Translations under genes and position numbers: made by a program | The notes under the pieces: generated by a model | Database searches by the model: none | What the model was told of the DNA's origin: nothing | The model's input: the letters and a program-made list of their open reading frames with translations, nothing else | Shown: positions 16,406 to 25,612 of the stretch, one piece after another | Layout of the letters: the number at the start of each line of letters is the position of its first letter | Position numbering within the stretch: position 1 is the first letter of the stretch | Assembly (NCBI RefSeq): GCF_021245805.1 | Contig: NZ_JAJJNF010000006.1 | Coordinates: forward strand, 243,244-307,243 | Length of the DNA stretch: 64,000 nt | Origin: Mangrovimonas futianensis | GTDB taxonomy: Bacteria > Bacteroidota > Bacteroidia > Flavobacteriales > Flavobacteriaceae | Reading direction: 5' to 3'

Positions 16406-18886
16406 TTGAATATTATTAAACATATTTTTTTTGCGGTAATTTTTGTCAATTTTTCTATTTGGGCTCAAAATGTACCTCCGGTATTAGAAGCTAGTGGAAA
16501 TATAGTTTACTGCCCTTCAGAGTCCGTAAACATAGTTGACAGTTTTAGTATAATAGATCCTGATGACAGCGAAATTGAAGCGTTGTATATTCAGATTTCA
16601 ACGAATTATGCTTCTAGTCAAGATGTCCTATCCTTAGAAGGAAGTCATCCAAACATTGTAAGCTCATGGGATGTTGTTCAGGGTAAATTAACGCTCACAG
16701 GAGTGGGTGGTCAGGAAGTTGCTATTTCTGAAATGATTGCCGCTGTTTTTGATGTTCATTTTGAAACAACAAATATTACAGTTGCTACGACACGAACTTT
16801 TTCATTTACTCTAGGGAATGCCAATTATTTACCATCTACAGGGCACTATTATCAATTTATTTCAGCGCCTGGAATTTCTTGGTCACAGGCTAAAATTGAG
16901 GCAGAAAATAGTACTTATTATGGTCTTCAGGGGTATTTGGTAACTATTATGGCTGAGGATGAGGCTCAGTTGTCGGGTGAGCAGGCGGCAGGGAATGGAT
17001 GGATAGGAGGAACCGATGAGGAATCTGAAGGTGTGTGGAAATGGGTGACTGGTCCCGAGGCAGGAACTATTTTTTGGAATGGTGGGCCTAATGGTTCTAC
17101 ACCTAATTATGCCAATTGGAATACTGGAGAGCCCAATGATTTAGAAGGAGAAGATTATGCTCACGTTACGGCCCCAGGTATTGGTATTCCAGGTTCATGG
17201 AATGATTTGGCTGTAGGTGGTGGTGGCGGTGATTATGTTTCTCAAGGTTATATAGTTGAATATGGCGGTATGCCTGGTGACCCCGATTTAGATCTTTCAG
17301 CTAGTACCGAGCTTTCAATACCCTATATCATTAGCACTGAAAGTAGCGATGGTTGTGGCCAATCAAGTGTTGTTTTATCGGCTGAAGCTTCGGAAGGAGA
17401 TGTTTTGTGGTTTGATGAAAATGATAATTTAATAGGGTCGGGTGAAACTTTTAATACTCCTGTTTTAAATCAAACAACCACATTTTATGCCATGGCTTCA
17501 TATGACGGTTGTATGGATGGTGAAAAAGAACCCGTGACAGCAACTATTTACCCTTTCCCTGTTATCACCTCCCCGGTAACGTTTAAAAACTGTGATGAAG
17601 ACTCTAGTCCTGATGGGTTTACAGATTTTAATTTGGAAGAAACCGTAGGTCAAGTTACTGACGGTCAATCGGGGATTTCTACAAGCTTTTTCTTGACTTA
17701 TAGTGATGCAGAGAATTCTGAAAATGAAATAGCTCCCTATCCTTTTAATAATACAACAGCAAGTCAGGTCTTTATTCGAGTCGAAAACGCTAATGGTTGT
17801 TTTGATATAGCAACAGTCAATTTGGAAGTTTCAACGACTGCCTTTCCTTCAGGTTTTTCTGTGGAAATAGAACAATGTAATGCTGAAGGTGGAGATGGCT
17901 TTGAAACGTTTGATTTGACATCGGTTACGCAGCAGTTTTTAGATCAATTTCCAACCGGACAAAATTTAAGTGTCCATTATTATGAGACTGCTCAAGATGC
18001 CCAATTAGAATTGAATGAGATATTTGGTAGTTCCAATTATACCAATATTGAGCCTTTTTATCAAGAGCTTTACGTGAGGGTAGAAAGCGAAGATAATGGA
18101 GACTGTTTTGGTATTAGTCCTAATTTAATTTTAAGAGTTAGAGCGCAACCCCAATTTGAAGTTGATTCTGAAGTGATACTTTGCGATTATGAAGAATCAG
18201 TTACATTAAATATTCAAAACCCACAGGGGAACTATATGTATGTTTGGATGGACCAGTCTGGAAATATACTTTCAGATCAACCCAACTTAACCGTCAATAA
18301 CTCGGGAGCCTTCACGGTAATGGCAACTTCCTTTTCAGGATGTGAATCACTACCCCAAGTTGTTAATGTAATAGAATCTTCAGTGGCCACTATTACTAGT
18401 GCCGATTTATTAATTACAGATGAAACGACGAATAACAGTTTGACTATTAACACTAATAATTTAGGCTCTGGTAGTTATCAATATTCGATTTCTGGAGAGA
18501 ATGGGCCTTTCCAAAACGAACCATTTTTTGGTGACTTAAGTTATGGTGATTATACACTTTGGGTTAGGGACATCAATGGTTGTGGTGTCACATCTATTGA
18601 TTTTTCGGTTATTGGTTTTCCTAAATTCATGACACCGAATGGAGATGGTGATAATGATTTTTGGAATGTTCAGGGATTGTCGTCACAATATGCCTCAAAT
18701 TCTGAGGTGCAGATTTTTGATAGATATGGCAAGCTTATCAAGTCGTTCCTTATTTTTTCTCAAGGTTGGGATGGAACTATAGACAGCGAGTTACTTCCTC
18801 AAACTGATTATTGGTACCGAGTTAAATTGGTTAAAAAATCTGGGGAAGAACGAACCTATTTGGGGCATTTTAGTTTAGTTAGATAA
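16406..18886 (+). CDS. Large secreted protein with C-type lectin-like domain and T9SS type B sorting signal
   Basis: 826 residues from a TTG at 16406 (MNIIKHIFFAVIFVNFSIWAQ, a good signal peptide); an upstream TTG at 16376 would add ten residues. A cadherin-like region follows, then a C-type lectin-like domain (about 150-290: GHYYQFISAPGISWSQAKIEAE, GWIGGTDEESEG, WNTGEPND), then Ig-like or PKD-like modules with paired Cys. The last 90 residues are the gliding-motility-type (type B) sorting domain: FMTPNGDGDNDFWNV, QIFDRYGKLI, GWDGT, DYWYRVKL. Exported by the type IX system to the surface; probably a carbohydrate-binding adhesin. Confidence 0.88.
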   Translation: MNIIKHIFFAVIFVNFSIWAQNVPPVLEASGNIVYCPSESVNIVDSFSIIDPDDSEIEALYIQISTNYASSQDVLSLEGSHPNIVSSWDVVQGKLTLTGVGGQEVAISEMIAAVFDVHFETTNITVATTRTFSFTLGNANYLPSTGHYYQFISAPGISWSQAKIEAENSTYYGLQGYLVTIMAEDEAQLSGEQAAGNGWIGGTDEESEGVWKWVTGPEAGTIFWNGGPNGSTPNYANWNTGEPNDLEGEDYAHVTAPGIGIPGSWNDLAVGGGGGDYVSQGYIVEYGGMPGDPDLDLSASTELSIPYIISTESSDGCGQSSVVLSAEASEGDVLWFDENDNLIGSGETFNTPVLNQTTTFYAMASYDGCMDGEKEPVTATIYPFPVITSPVTFKNCDEDSSPDGFTDFNLEETVGQVTDGQSGISTSFFLTYSDAENSENEIAPYPFNNTTASQVFIRVENANGCFDIATVNLEVSTTAFPSGFSVEIEQCNAEGGDGFETFDLTSVTQQFLDQFPTGQNLSVHYYETAQDAQLELNEIFGSSNYTNIEPFYQELYVRVESEDNGDCFGISPNLILRVRAQPQFEVDSEVILCDYEESVTLNIQNPQGNYMYVWMDQSGNILSDQPNLTVNNSGAFTVMATSFSGCESLPQVVNVIESSVATITSADLLITDETTNNSLTINTNNLGSGSYQYSISGENGPFQNEPFFGDLSYGDYTLWVRDINGCGVTSIDFSVIGFPKFMTPNGDGDNDFWNVQGLSSQYASNSEVQIFDRYGKLIKSFLIFSQGWDGTIDSELLPQTDYWYRVKLVKKSGEERTYLGHFSLVR

Positions 18887-18947
18887 AGTAATTTAGACTC
18901 TATTTATTTGCCATTATGTCTAAGTAGAGAGAGATTCCATTTGCAAA

Positions 18948-19184
18948 TTAATCTTCATACAATTGGCCGCGATGAGGTTTCAAGCTTTGTCGGAGATGAG
19001 GTACTAAGTCTTCGGTGACAACCATAAATGCAATGGTGTGATTGTCATGAATATTTTGTACGTCTATGGCAATCACTTCTAAATTATTGTTCTGTGCAAA
19101 CTCTTTTAAATGAATCACGTGGTGTTGCGCTGTTTTTTCTGAATGTGGACCTCTAAAATCCCAAATCATTTTAATTTTTCTCAT
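18948..19184 (-). CDS. Small conserved-looking hypothetical protein
   Basis: 78 residues from the ATG at 19184; a TTG at 19211 would extend it further into the upstream gene. Sequence KMIWDFRGPHSEKTAQHHVIHLKEF followed by VIAIDVQNIHDNHTIAFMVVTEDLVPHLRQSLKPHRG suggests a small alpha/beta fold rich in His. It overlaps the SRPBCC gene by 14 bases, so it is translationally coupled to it. Function unknown. Confidence 0.65.
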   Translation of the reverse strand: MRKIKMIWDFRGPHSEKTAQHHVIHLKEFAQNNNLEVIAIDVQNIHDNHTIAFMVVTEDLVPHLRQSLKPHRGQLYED

Positions 19185-19632
19185 TGGAAACTGAGATGTT
19201 TTTTTCTGCAAAATTTTTAAAATCTAACATGTATTTTTTGGTTTGTTTCTTAAATGCTCCTGGCATAATCAGGGTCATTAATCTAAGAGCAAATCCTGTA
19301 GGAATAAATTCATTTTTTGATACCCATTTAGTTTGATTGACACCTGTAGATTCAAAATAGTTTTTTTGAATATTACTCATCCCGTTGGTATCATAAGATG
19401 AATACATGGAATGTGGTAGGTTATTTTCAATGATTGTTTCTGTGAGTTCCATTTTCCTTCGCCCAAAATCATAAATCAAAATCATTTTTGATCCAACTTC
19501 ACCAGGAATTCCAGAAATGTGGTCATAGCTAACCAAGCCTCTTTGCCAATGTTTCAAATTGTGGGGGTCATTGAATTTTTTGATAAATTCATTCAGAGGC
19601 AACTCCACATAAATTTCGGTAGTGTATTTCAT
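19171..19632 (-). CDS. SRPBCC (START-like) domain protein
   Basis: 153 residues. The opening ends in the family pattern EIYVELPLNEFIKKFNDPHNLKHWQRGLVSY, followed by GEVGSKMILIYDFGRRKMELTETI and a C-terminal helix, the helix-grip fold that binds hydrophobic ligands (polyketide cyclase/Bet v1-like). No signal peptide. Forms a two-gene unit with the small downstream gene. Ligand unknown. Confidence 0.82.
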   Translation of the reverse strand: MKYTTEIYVELPLNEFIKKFNDPHNLKHWQRGLVSYDHISGIPGEVGSKMILIYDFGRRKMELTETIIENNLPHSMYSSYDTNGMSNIQKNYFESTGVNQTKWVSKNEFIPTGFALRLMTLIMPGAFKKQTKKYMLDFKNFAEKNISVSNEKN

Positions 19633-19782
19633 AACTACTTTTTAATCTTTTCCGAAGATATAAAATTTCATTTATAGTTTTGTTTTGCCAAAGGGGTTCA
19701 GGGTCCTGTAGTTAAATATTTTTGTGTTCAAAATGATTTGAGTTCCATACCAAACGCTTATTTCAAACGTTTGTTAAGCAAC

Positions 19783-19812
19783 TTGCATTCTAGCTTAATA
19801 TTGCTACTTTTG
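19783..19812 (+). promoter_or_regulatory. Promoter of the peptidyl-prolyl isomerase operon
   Basis: -33 TTG (19783-19785), 19-base spacer, -7 TACTTTTG (19805-19812), fitting the Bacteroidetes consensus, 31 bases upstream of the first ATG. Confidence 0.65.
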
Positions 19813-19843
19813 CATCTACATTTTTAAAACTTCCTTTTATCAG

Positions 19844-21787
19844 ATGATGAAGTATTTTTTATCTTTTTTGATGATGATGGTTTCTTTAGTAAATCATGCT
19901 CAAAGTACCAACGATCATATTTTGTTTACTGTTGATGGACAACCCGTTTATACTTCTGAATTTGAAAGGGTTTTCAAAAAGAATTTAGATCTAGTAAAGG
20001 ATGAATCACAAAAGGATATAGATGAGTATTTAAAGCTCTTCATCAATTACAAATTAAAGTTAAGAGAAGCCAAGGCGTTAGGGCTTGATGAAAAGGAGTC
20101 CTATAAAAAGGAGTTGGAAAGTTATAAAAACCAATTGGCATCGGGATATTTAACTGATAATAAGGTGACCAATGAATTGGTGGAAGAAGCTTATGATAGA
20201 ACCCAGTATGAAATAGAAGCTAGGCATGTTTTGATTCGTTTGGATGGAAATGCATCACCTACTGATACTTTAAAGGTATATGAAAAGCTTTTAAACATAA
20301 AAGACCGCATAAAGAATGAAGGATTTGAGAAAATTCAAAAGGAACTTCATGATGGTAGAACGATTTTTGCTGAAGATTTAGGTTATTTCTCGGCGTTTAA
20401 AATGGTATACAATTTTGAAACGGCGGCTTATAATACTACGGTAGGAGAAATTTCCCAACCTTTCAAAACAAGATTTGGTTATCATATTGTAGAGGTTCTT
20501 AATAAAAGAAAGGCGAGAGGATCTAGACAAGTTGGGCATATTATGATTTTATCCAATCAAAAGGAAGAAGCTCAAGGTACTCCAGAGGAGCGTATTAATG
20601 ATATTTATCAAAAAATCCAGCAGGGTGAAGAGTTTGAAACTTTAGCTAAACAATTCTCAGACGATAAAAGTTCGGCTAATAATGGAGGTAAATTAGCGCC
20701 TTTTCAAAGTGGTGAATTGAGTTCTCCAGAGTTTGAGGAACAAGCTTTTTCACTTACGGAAATAGGGCAAATTTCAAAACCATTTAAAAGCCAATTTGGA
20801 TGGCACATTGTCAAGTTATATGAGATTCATCCAGTAGAAACTTTTGACGTCATGAGGCCCGAATTGGAAGCCAAAGTGAAAAAAGATTCTCGGTCACAGT
20901 TAATCAATGAAAAGGTTATTGAAAATCTTAAAAAGCAATATGGAGTTATTGATCCTAGCTTGGAGGAATTTAGCGGTATGATTAATGATGATTTTTATAA
21001 GGGAAGATGGACATTGCCAGGTGATTTTGATGCTTCAAAGCCTTTGGTGAAAATTGGTAAAGAACAATTGACCTATGGTGATTTTGGATCTTACTTGATA
21101 GGAGTTCAAAAAAGAAGAGTGCCAAAAATGGAAGCTTCCAAATTGGTCGAAATGAGTTATGATCAATTTATCTCACAAGAATTGATGACCTATAAAAAGG
21201 AACATTTGGAAGAGGAAAATCAAGAATACGCCAATATCGTTTCAGAATATAGAGATGGTTTATTGCTTTTTGATTTAATGGAATCCTATATTTGGAATGT
21301 TTCAAAGTCTGACACTACAGAATTGAAAAATTATTTTGATTTAAACAAATCAAAATATATGTGGGAAGAAAGAGTGGATGCTGTGGTTGCATCCTCAGCG
21401 GATAAAAGCATTATCAAAGAAGTGTCCAAGCTTTTAAAAAATGGTAAATCTCCCTCAGAAATTAAGGAAACTTTAAATAAAGATGGGCAAGTGAATGTTA
21501 TCTTTACAAGTGGAATTATGGAAAAGAACCATCAATCCTTACCCGTCGATTTTAAATTTGAAACAGGGGTGTCTAAAATATACAGTTTTAATGATAGCTA
21601 TATAGTGGCTTTAGTTAAAGAAGTTATGCCAAAGGCTTCTAAAAGCTATAAAGAAGCTAAAGGGGCGGTGATTAGTGATTTCCAATCATATAAAGAGGAA
21701 ATGTGGATCAAGGAACTGGAACAGAAATATAAAGTAGTTATAAATCAGGAGGCCTTAGATCAAGTAAAAAAAGAATTAAAGGGATAA
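19844..21787 (+). CDS. Periplasmic peptidyl-prolyl isomerase with two parvulin domains (SurA/PpiD-like)
   Basis: 647 residues with a signal peptide (MVSLVNHAQ end). An N-terminal SurA-like helical region (40-120) is followed by two PpiC parvulin domains: about 123-225 (EARHVLIRL ... FGYHIVEVL) and about 228-330 (RQVGHIMIL ... GGKLAPFQSGELSSPEFEEQAFSL ... FGWHIVKLYE). The C-terminal half is helical and has no known domain. Family members chaperone unfolded outer-membrane proteins in the periplasm. First gene of a run of three isomerase/foldase genes. Confidence 0.9.
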   Translation: MMKYFLSFLMMMVSLVNHAQSTNDHILFTVDGQPVYTSEFERVFKKNLDLVKDESQKDIDEYLKLFINYKLKLREAKALGLDEKESYKKELESYKNQLASGYLTDNKVTNELVEEAYDRTQYEIEARHVLIRLDGNASPTDTLKVYEKLLNIKDRIKNEGFEKIQKELHDGRTIFAEDLGYFSAFKMVYNFETAAYNTTVGEISQPFKTRFGYHIVEVLNKRKARGSRQVGHIMILSNQKEEAQGTPEERINDIYQKIQQGEEFETLAKQFSDDKSSANNGGKLAPFQSGELSSPEFEEQAFSLTEIGQISKPFKSQFGWHIVKLYEIHPVETFDVMRPELEAKVKKDSRSQLINEKVIENLKKQYGVIDPSLEEFSGMINDDFYKGRWTLPGDFDASKPLVKIGKEQLTYGDFGSYLIGVQKRRVPKMEASKLVEMSYDQFISQELMTYKKEHLEEENQEYANIVSEYRDGLLLFDLMESYIWNVSKSDTTELKNYFDLNKSKYMWEERVDAVVASSADKSIIKEVSKLLKNGKSPSEIKETLNKDGQVNVIFTSGIMEKNHQSLPVDFKFETGVSKIYSFNDSYIVALVKEVMPKASKSYKEAKGAVISDFQSYKEEMWIKELEQKYKVVINQEALDQVKKELKG

Positions 21788-22642
21788 TTGAAATACAAGG
21801 TTTTTATATTAATAACGGGATTCGTTTTTTTTACTTCATGTAATTTTTTTAAAGAAGTAGATGACAGAACTCCTATTGCTAGAGTTGAAGAGTCCTTTCT
21901 TTATTTAGAGGATTTAAAACCTTTGGTTAAAGAGGGCATGTCTGCAGAAGACAGCACTGTTATTGTCAATAACTTCATTAATAATTGGGCAACAGAACAG
22001 TTATTAGTGAATGGAGCCAAAAGGAACTTGAAACAAGTTGACCAAGAGAACTTTGATAAATTAGCTCAGGATTACAAAAATGATTTGTATTCTAAAGCTT
22101 ATTTAGAAGCTTTGGTAAGAAAAAATATCGACACTTCAGTCACTTCCCGAGAATTGGAATCCTACTATGAGGAAAACAAGGAGATTTTCAAATTAAAAGA
22201 AGATCTCGTTAAGCTTCGATATGTTCATTTAAATGAAAATAGAACTGATTTAAAAGATATTGAAAGGAAGTTTAAGGAATTTAATGAAGATGATAAGCGA
22301 TATTTAGATTCTATTTCCATCCAATTTAAATCCTATTCCTTAAAAGATTCGGTTTGGGTAAAGGTAGAACAGGTGATTGAGAAAATTCCAGTAATCACAT
22401 CTGAAAACCGCAATGAATTGTTAAAAAAATCTAATTTTTTACACCTTAAAGATTCAATAGATTTATATTTGATTTTCATTAATGATGTTCAACTTAGAAA
22501 CAGTATAGCTCCTATTGAATATGTTAAACCAACTATCGATAAGATTGTTATAAACAAAAGAAAATTAGAACTTATTAAAGAGCTTAAAAAGGATATTTCA
22601 CAGGATGCTATTAAAAACAATAAATTTGAAGTCTATAACTAA
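21788..22642 (+). CDS. Foldase-like lipoprotein (peptidyl-prolyl isomerase family, no clear catalytic domain)
   Basis: 284 residues, starting at TTG directly after the previous stop. Lipobox FFTSC (Cys 18). The N-terminal region matches SurA/PrsA chaperone helices (ARVEESFLYLEDLKPLV, YSKAYLEALVRKNIDTSVTSRELESYYEENKEIFK), but no complete parvulin signature follows; the second half is short and divergent. Probably a membrane-tethered chaperone partner of the two SurA-like proteins on either side. Its last 38 bases overlap the next gene. Confidence 0.8.
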   Translation: MKYKVFILITGFVFFTSCNFFKEVDDRTPIARVEESFLYLEDLKPLVKEGMSAEDSTVIVNNFINNWATEQLLVNGAKRNLKQVDQENFDKLAQDYKNDLYSKAYLEALVRKNIDTSVTSRELESYYEENKEIFKLKEDLVKLRYVHLNENRTDLKDIERKFKEFNEDDKRYLDSISIQFKSYSLKDSVWVKVEQVIEKIPVITSENRNELLKKSNFLHLKDSIDLYLIFINDVQLRNSIAPIEYVKPTIDKIVINKRKLELIKELKKDISQDAIKNNKFEVYN

Positions 22643-24053
22643 AATTAGCAAATACTTACTTATAGCAATGTTATTTATTTCCCACATTGCAAAATCACAA
22701 GAGATTATTGAAGATGAAGTAAAAGAAGAGCCTAAAATTGATTCTGTAAAAACCAGTTTTCAGGCTAAAAAAGTGGATGGTGTTGCTGCCGTAGTGGGAG
22801 ATTACATTATTTTGGATTCGGATATTGACAGAACCATTGAGCAACTTAAAGTTCAAGGAGCTTCTTTGGAAGGTGTTTCAAGATGCCAACTTTTTGGAAA
22901 ATTATTGGAAGATAAACTTTATGCTCACCATGCTATTCAGGATAGTATAGTGGTATCTGATGCAGAAATCCGGGCTAACGTAGATTATCAATTGGATCAA
23001 TTTTTGGCTCAGTCAGGTAAGACAATGGATGAAATTGTTAAGCTTTACAACAAAGAAGACGAAAGAAGCTTGCGTGACGAAATGTTTGAAATAAACAAAA
23101 GCAATAAGTTGGCAAGCGAGATGCAGCAAAAGGTAATTGCAGAGGTGGATATTACTCCTGAGGAAGTGAGGGAATTTTTTAATAAAATACCAAAGGAAGA
23201 AAGACCTTCATTTGGAACAGAATTGAAAGTGTCTCAAATTGTTATTGAACCAAAGGTTTCTGAGGAAAACAAACAAAAGGTGATAGATCGTTTGAACGAA
23301 TTCAAAGCAGATGTTTTAGAACATGGCGCTAGTTTCAGATCAAAAGTGGTTTTATATACCGATGATAAAGCTTCAGTTCCTACTGGAGGGAAATATACAC
23401 TAAATCGTAACAAACCAAGATTTGTAAAGGAGTTTAGAGATGTTGCCTTTTCATTAGAGGAAGGTGAAATTTCCGATCCTTTTGAAACGGAGTTTGGTTT
23501 TCATATCATTTTGTTGGAGAAAATTAGGGGACAAGAATATGATGTGAGACACATTCTTTTAATTCCTGAAGCCTCTCAGGATGCTATCACCGAAGCAAAA
23601 GAGAAAATAGAAAAAATTAGAAAGGATGTTGTAAATCATGACATCTCTTTTGAAGAAGCTGCTAGATTATATAGTGATGAAACTGAAACCAGGAGTGAGG
23701 GAGGATATCTAATTAATCCAGCCACCCAAGATTATAACTTTGAACTAACCAAAATGGATCCTGAATTATATGGGCAAATTCAAAGTTTAAAAGAAGGTGA
23801 GGTGAGTTTGGTGTTGACGGAGCAAGGTAGAACAGGAAATATCAAGTACAAAATTATGCGTGTGTCAGACCGTGTTGAAGACCACGAAGCAGATTTCGCC
23901 AAAGATTACTTAAAAATAAAAGAGTTAGCTTTAAGCGAGAAAAAATTAAAGGCCATTGAAAAATGGCAAGATGAAAAAATCATAGATACGTACATCAAAG
24001 TCAACGGTGATTACAGAGATTGTGATTTTTCAAGTAATTGGTTAAAAAAATAA
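22605..24053 (+). CDS. surA: SurA-like periplasmic peptidyl-prolyl isomerase
   Basis: 482 residues. Signal peptide (LLIAMLFISHIAKSQ), then the SurA N-terminal domain VDGVAAVVGDYIILDSDIDRTIEQLKVQG (about 54-82), the closest of the three genes to SurA, and two parvulin-like domains: about 200-310 (KVSQIVIEP ... FGFHIILLEKIRG) and about 310-415 (YDVRHILLIPE ... ARLYSDETETRSEGGYL). Predicted chaperone for beta-barrel proteins on their way to the BAM complex. The start lies inside the preceding gene (38-base overlap). Confidence 0.9.
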   Translation: MLLKTINLKSITKISKYLLIAMLFISHIAKSQEIIEDEVKEEPKIDSVKTSFQAKKVDGVAAVVGDYIILDSDIDRTIEQLKVQGASLEGVSRCQLFGKLLEDKLYAHHAIQDSIVVSDAEIRANVDYQLDQFLAQSGKTMDEIVKLYNKEDERSLRDEMFEINKSNKLASEMQQKVIAEVDITPEEVREFFNKIPKEERPSFGTELKVSQIVIEPKVSEENKQKVIDRLNEFKADVLEHGASFRSKVVLYTDDKASVPTGGKYTLNRNKPRFVKEFRDVAFSLEEGEISDPFETEFGFHIILLEKIRGQEYDVRHILLIPEASQDAITEAKEKIEKIRKDVVNHDISFEEAARLYSDETETRSEGGYLINPATQDYNFELTKMDPELYGQIQSLKEGEVSLVLTEQGRTGNIKYKIMRVSDRVEDHEADFAKDYLKIKELALSEKKLKAIEKWQDEKIIDTYIKVNGDYRDCDFSSNWLKK

Positions 24054-24056
24054 TAC

Positions 24057-25010
24057 ATGTCAGACGTAGCCAAGGTAGAGCAACTTGTAAATAAATATAA
24101 AACTTTAAGATCTGAAATCGCTAAAGTGATTGTGGGTCAAGAAGAAGTAGTCAATCAAATATTAATTTCTATTTTTTCAGGAGGACACGCTCTTTTGATA
24201 GGAGTTCCTGGATTGGCAAAGACCTTAATGGTCAATACGATTGCTCAAGCACTTGGTTTGGATTTTAAACGAATTCAATTTACTCCAGACTTGATGCCTA
24301 GTGATATTCTAGGAAGTGAAATTTTGGATGAAGACCGTCATTTTAAATTTATTAAAGGTCCCATCTTTGCCAATATTATTCTAGCAGACGAGATTAACAG
24401 AACACCACCTAAGACTCAAGCTGCTTTGCTTGAGGCAATGCAAGAAAGGGCAGTCACGGTTGCGGGACATCATTATAAGTTAAGTTTACCTTATTTCGTT
24501 CTGGCAACACAAAACCCCATTGAGCAGGAGGGAACTTATCCACTACCAGAAGCTCAATTGGACAGGTTCATGTTTGCTATTAATTTAGATTATCCGAGCT
24601 TTCAAGAAGAAGTTGAAGTGGTTAAAGCTACAACTTCAGATAAAAAGGCTAGTGTAAATCCCTTGTTTACTGCTGAAGAAATTATTGATATTCAACATTT
24701 AATAAGACGTATTCCTGTAGCTGACAATGTTATAGAATATGCAGTTAAAATGGTGGGTAAAACGAGACCTAATACACCAACTGCTGCTGAAATGATTAAA
24801 GATTATGTAGATTGGGGTGCTGGTCCAAGAGCATCTCAAAATTTAATTTTAGCAGCCAAAACACATGCTGCGATTCATGGTAAGTTTTCTCCAGATATTG
24901 AAAATGTGCAGGCTGTTGCATATAGTATTCTGAGGCATCGTATTATCAAAAACTATAAAGCAGAGGCCGAAGGTATTTCTGAAGAACAAATTATTAAGAG
25001 TTTGTTTTAG
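24057..25010 (+). CDS. MoxR-family AAA+ ATPase
   Basis: 317 residues, cytosolic. Walker A GVPGLAKT (about 48-55), Walker B ILADEINR (about 108-115), then LLEAMQERAVTV and the MoxR hallmark ATQNPIEQEGTYPLPEAQLDRF; C-terminal lid with DYVDWGAGPRASQNLI. MoxR proteins act as chaperones that assemble or activate partner proteins, usually with DUF58 and von Willebrand A (Bat) genes downstream. Here none follows: the next gene is convergent and overlaps by four bases. It starts three bases after the surA-like gene. Confidence 0.93.
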   Translation: MSDVAKVEQLVNKYKTLRSEIAKVIVGQEEVVNQILISIFSGGHALLIGVPGLAKTLMVNTIAQALGLDFKRIQFTPDLMPSDILGSEILDEDRHFKFIKGPIFANIILADEINRTPPKTQAALLEAMQERAVTVAGHHYKLSLPYFVLATQNPIEQEGTYPLPEAQLDRFMFAINLDYPSFQEEVEVVKATTSDKKASVNPLFTAEEIIDIQHLIRRIPVADNVIEYAVKMVGKTRPNTPTAAEMIKDYVDWGAGPRASQNLILAAKTHAAIHGKFSPDIENVQAVAYSILRHRIIKNYKAEAEGISEEQIIKSLF

Positions 25011-25612
25011 TTTTCCTTTAAGAGTAATTCTATATCTTTTTTTAATCTTATTAACTCCTCTTCAATCAAGGAATTGTAGAAACCTCTAATTCTTTGGTTT
25101 TGATCTATAAGAGTTAGGTAGCTACTATGATAAAAATCCTCAATTTGATTATTGGTTTTGAAACTTGTCATTAAGGATTTAGCATGTGATTCAAGATTAT
25201 CCCTATCAGAATTTAGAAATACCCATTGGTTTTTTTCTGTGTTTGTGTTTTTCCAATAGTCCAATAGCACTTTCGGTGTGTCATATTCAGGGTCGATAGT
25301 GTGAGAGATAATTATAAAGTCTGGATTTCCTTCAAATAGGTGGGCAAGGTCCATTAAATTTAATCTCATTGGAGGACAAATACTTGGGCATCTTGTGAAG
25401 AAGAAATTTTCAACTATCACTTTGTTTTCAACAGAACTATTTAAAAAAGGATTTCCGAATTGGTCAACAAAATTTTCATGGGATACTTGATAAAATTCCT
25501 TTTTTCCTTCCGAATTTATATTATAGCTTAAAACTGGCGGGTTTTGTGTATTTCTTGAATTACATGAGAAAAGAAGAAATACCAACAATACCAAAAGAAA
25601 CGATTTAATCAT
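25007..25612 (-). CDS. SCO1/SenC-family copper chaperone lipoprotein
   Basis: 201 residues with a lipobox LFSC (Cys 17). Thioredoxin-like fold with the copper-binding FFFTRCPSICPPM (CxxxC), ISHTIDPEYDTP, and the third ligand His in the YHSSYLTLID segment. SCO proteins deliver copper to cytochrome oxidase CuA or reduce its cysteines. Its start overlaps by eight bases the stop of the PHM-like gene, so the two are coupled and probably share copper as a theme. Confidence 0.9.
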   Translation of the reverse strand: MIKSFLLVLLVFLLFSCNSRNTQNPPVLSYNINSEGKKEFYQVSHENFVDQFGNPFLNSSVENKVIVENFFFTRCPSICPPMRLNLMDLAHLFEGNPDFIIISHTIDPEYDTPKVLLDYWKNTNTEKNQWVFLNSDRDNLESHAKSLMTSFKTNNQIEDFYHSSYLTLIDQNQRIRGFYNSLIEEELIRLKKDIELLLKEN

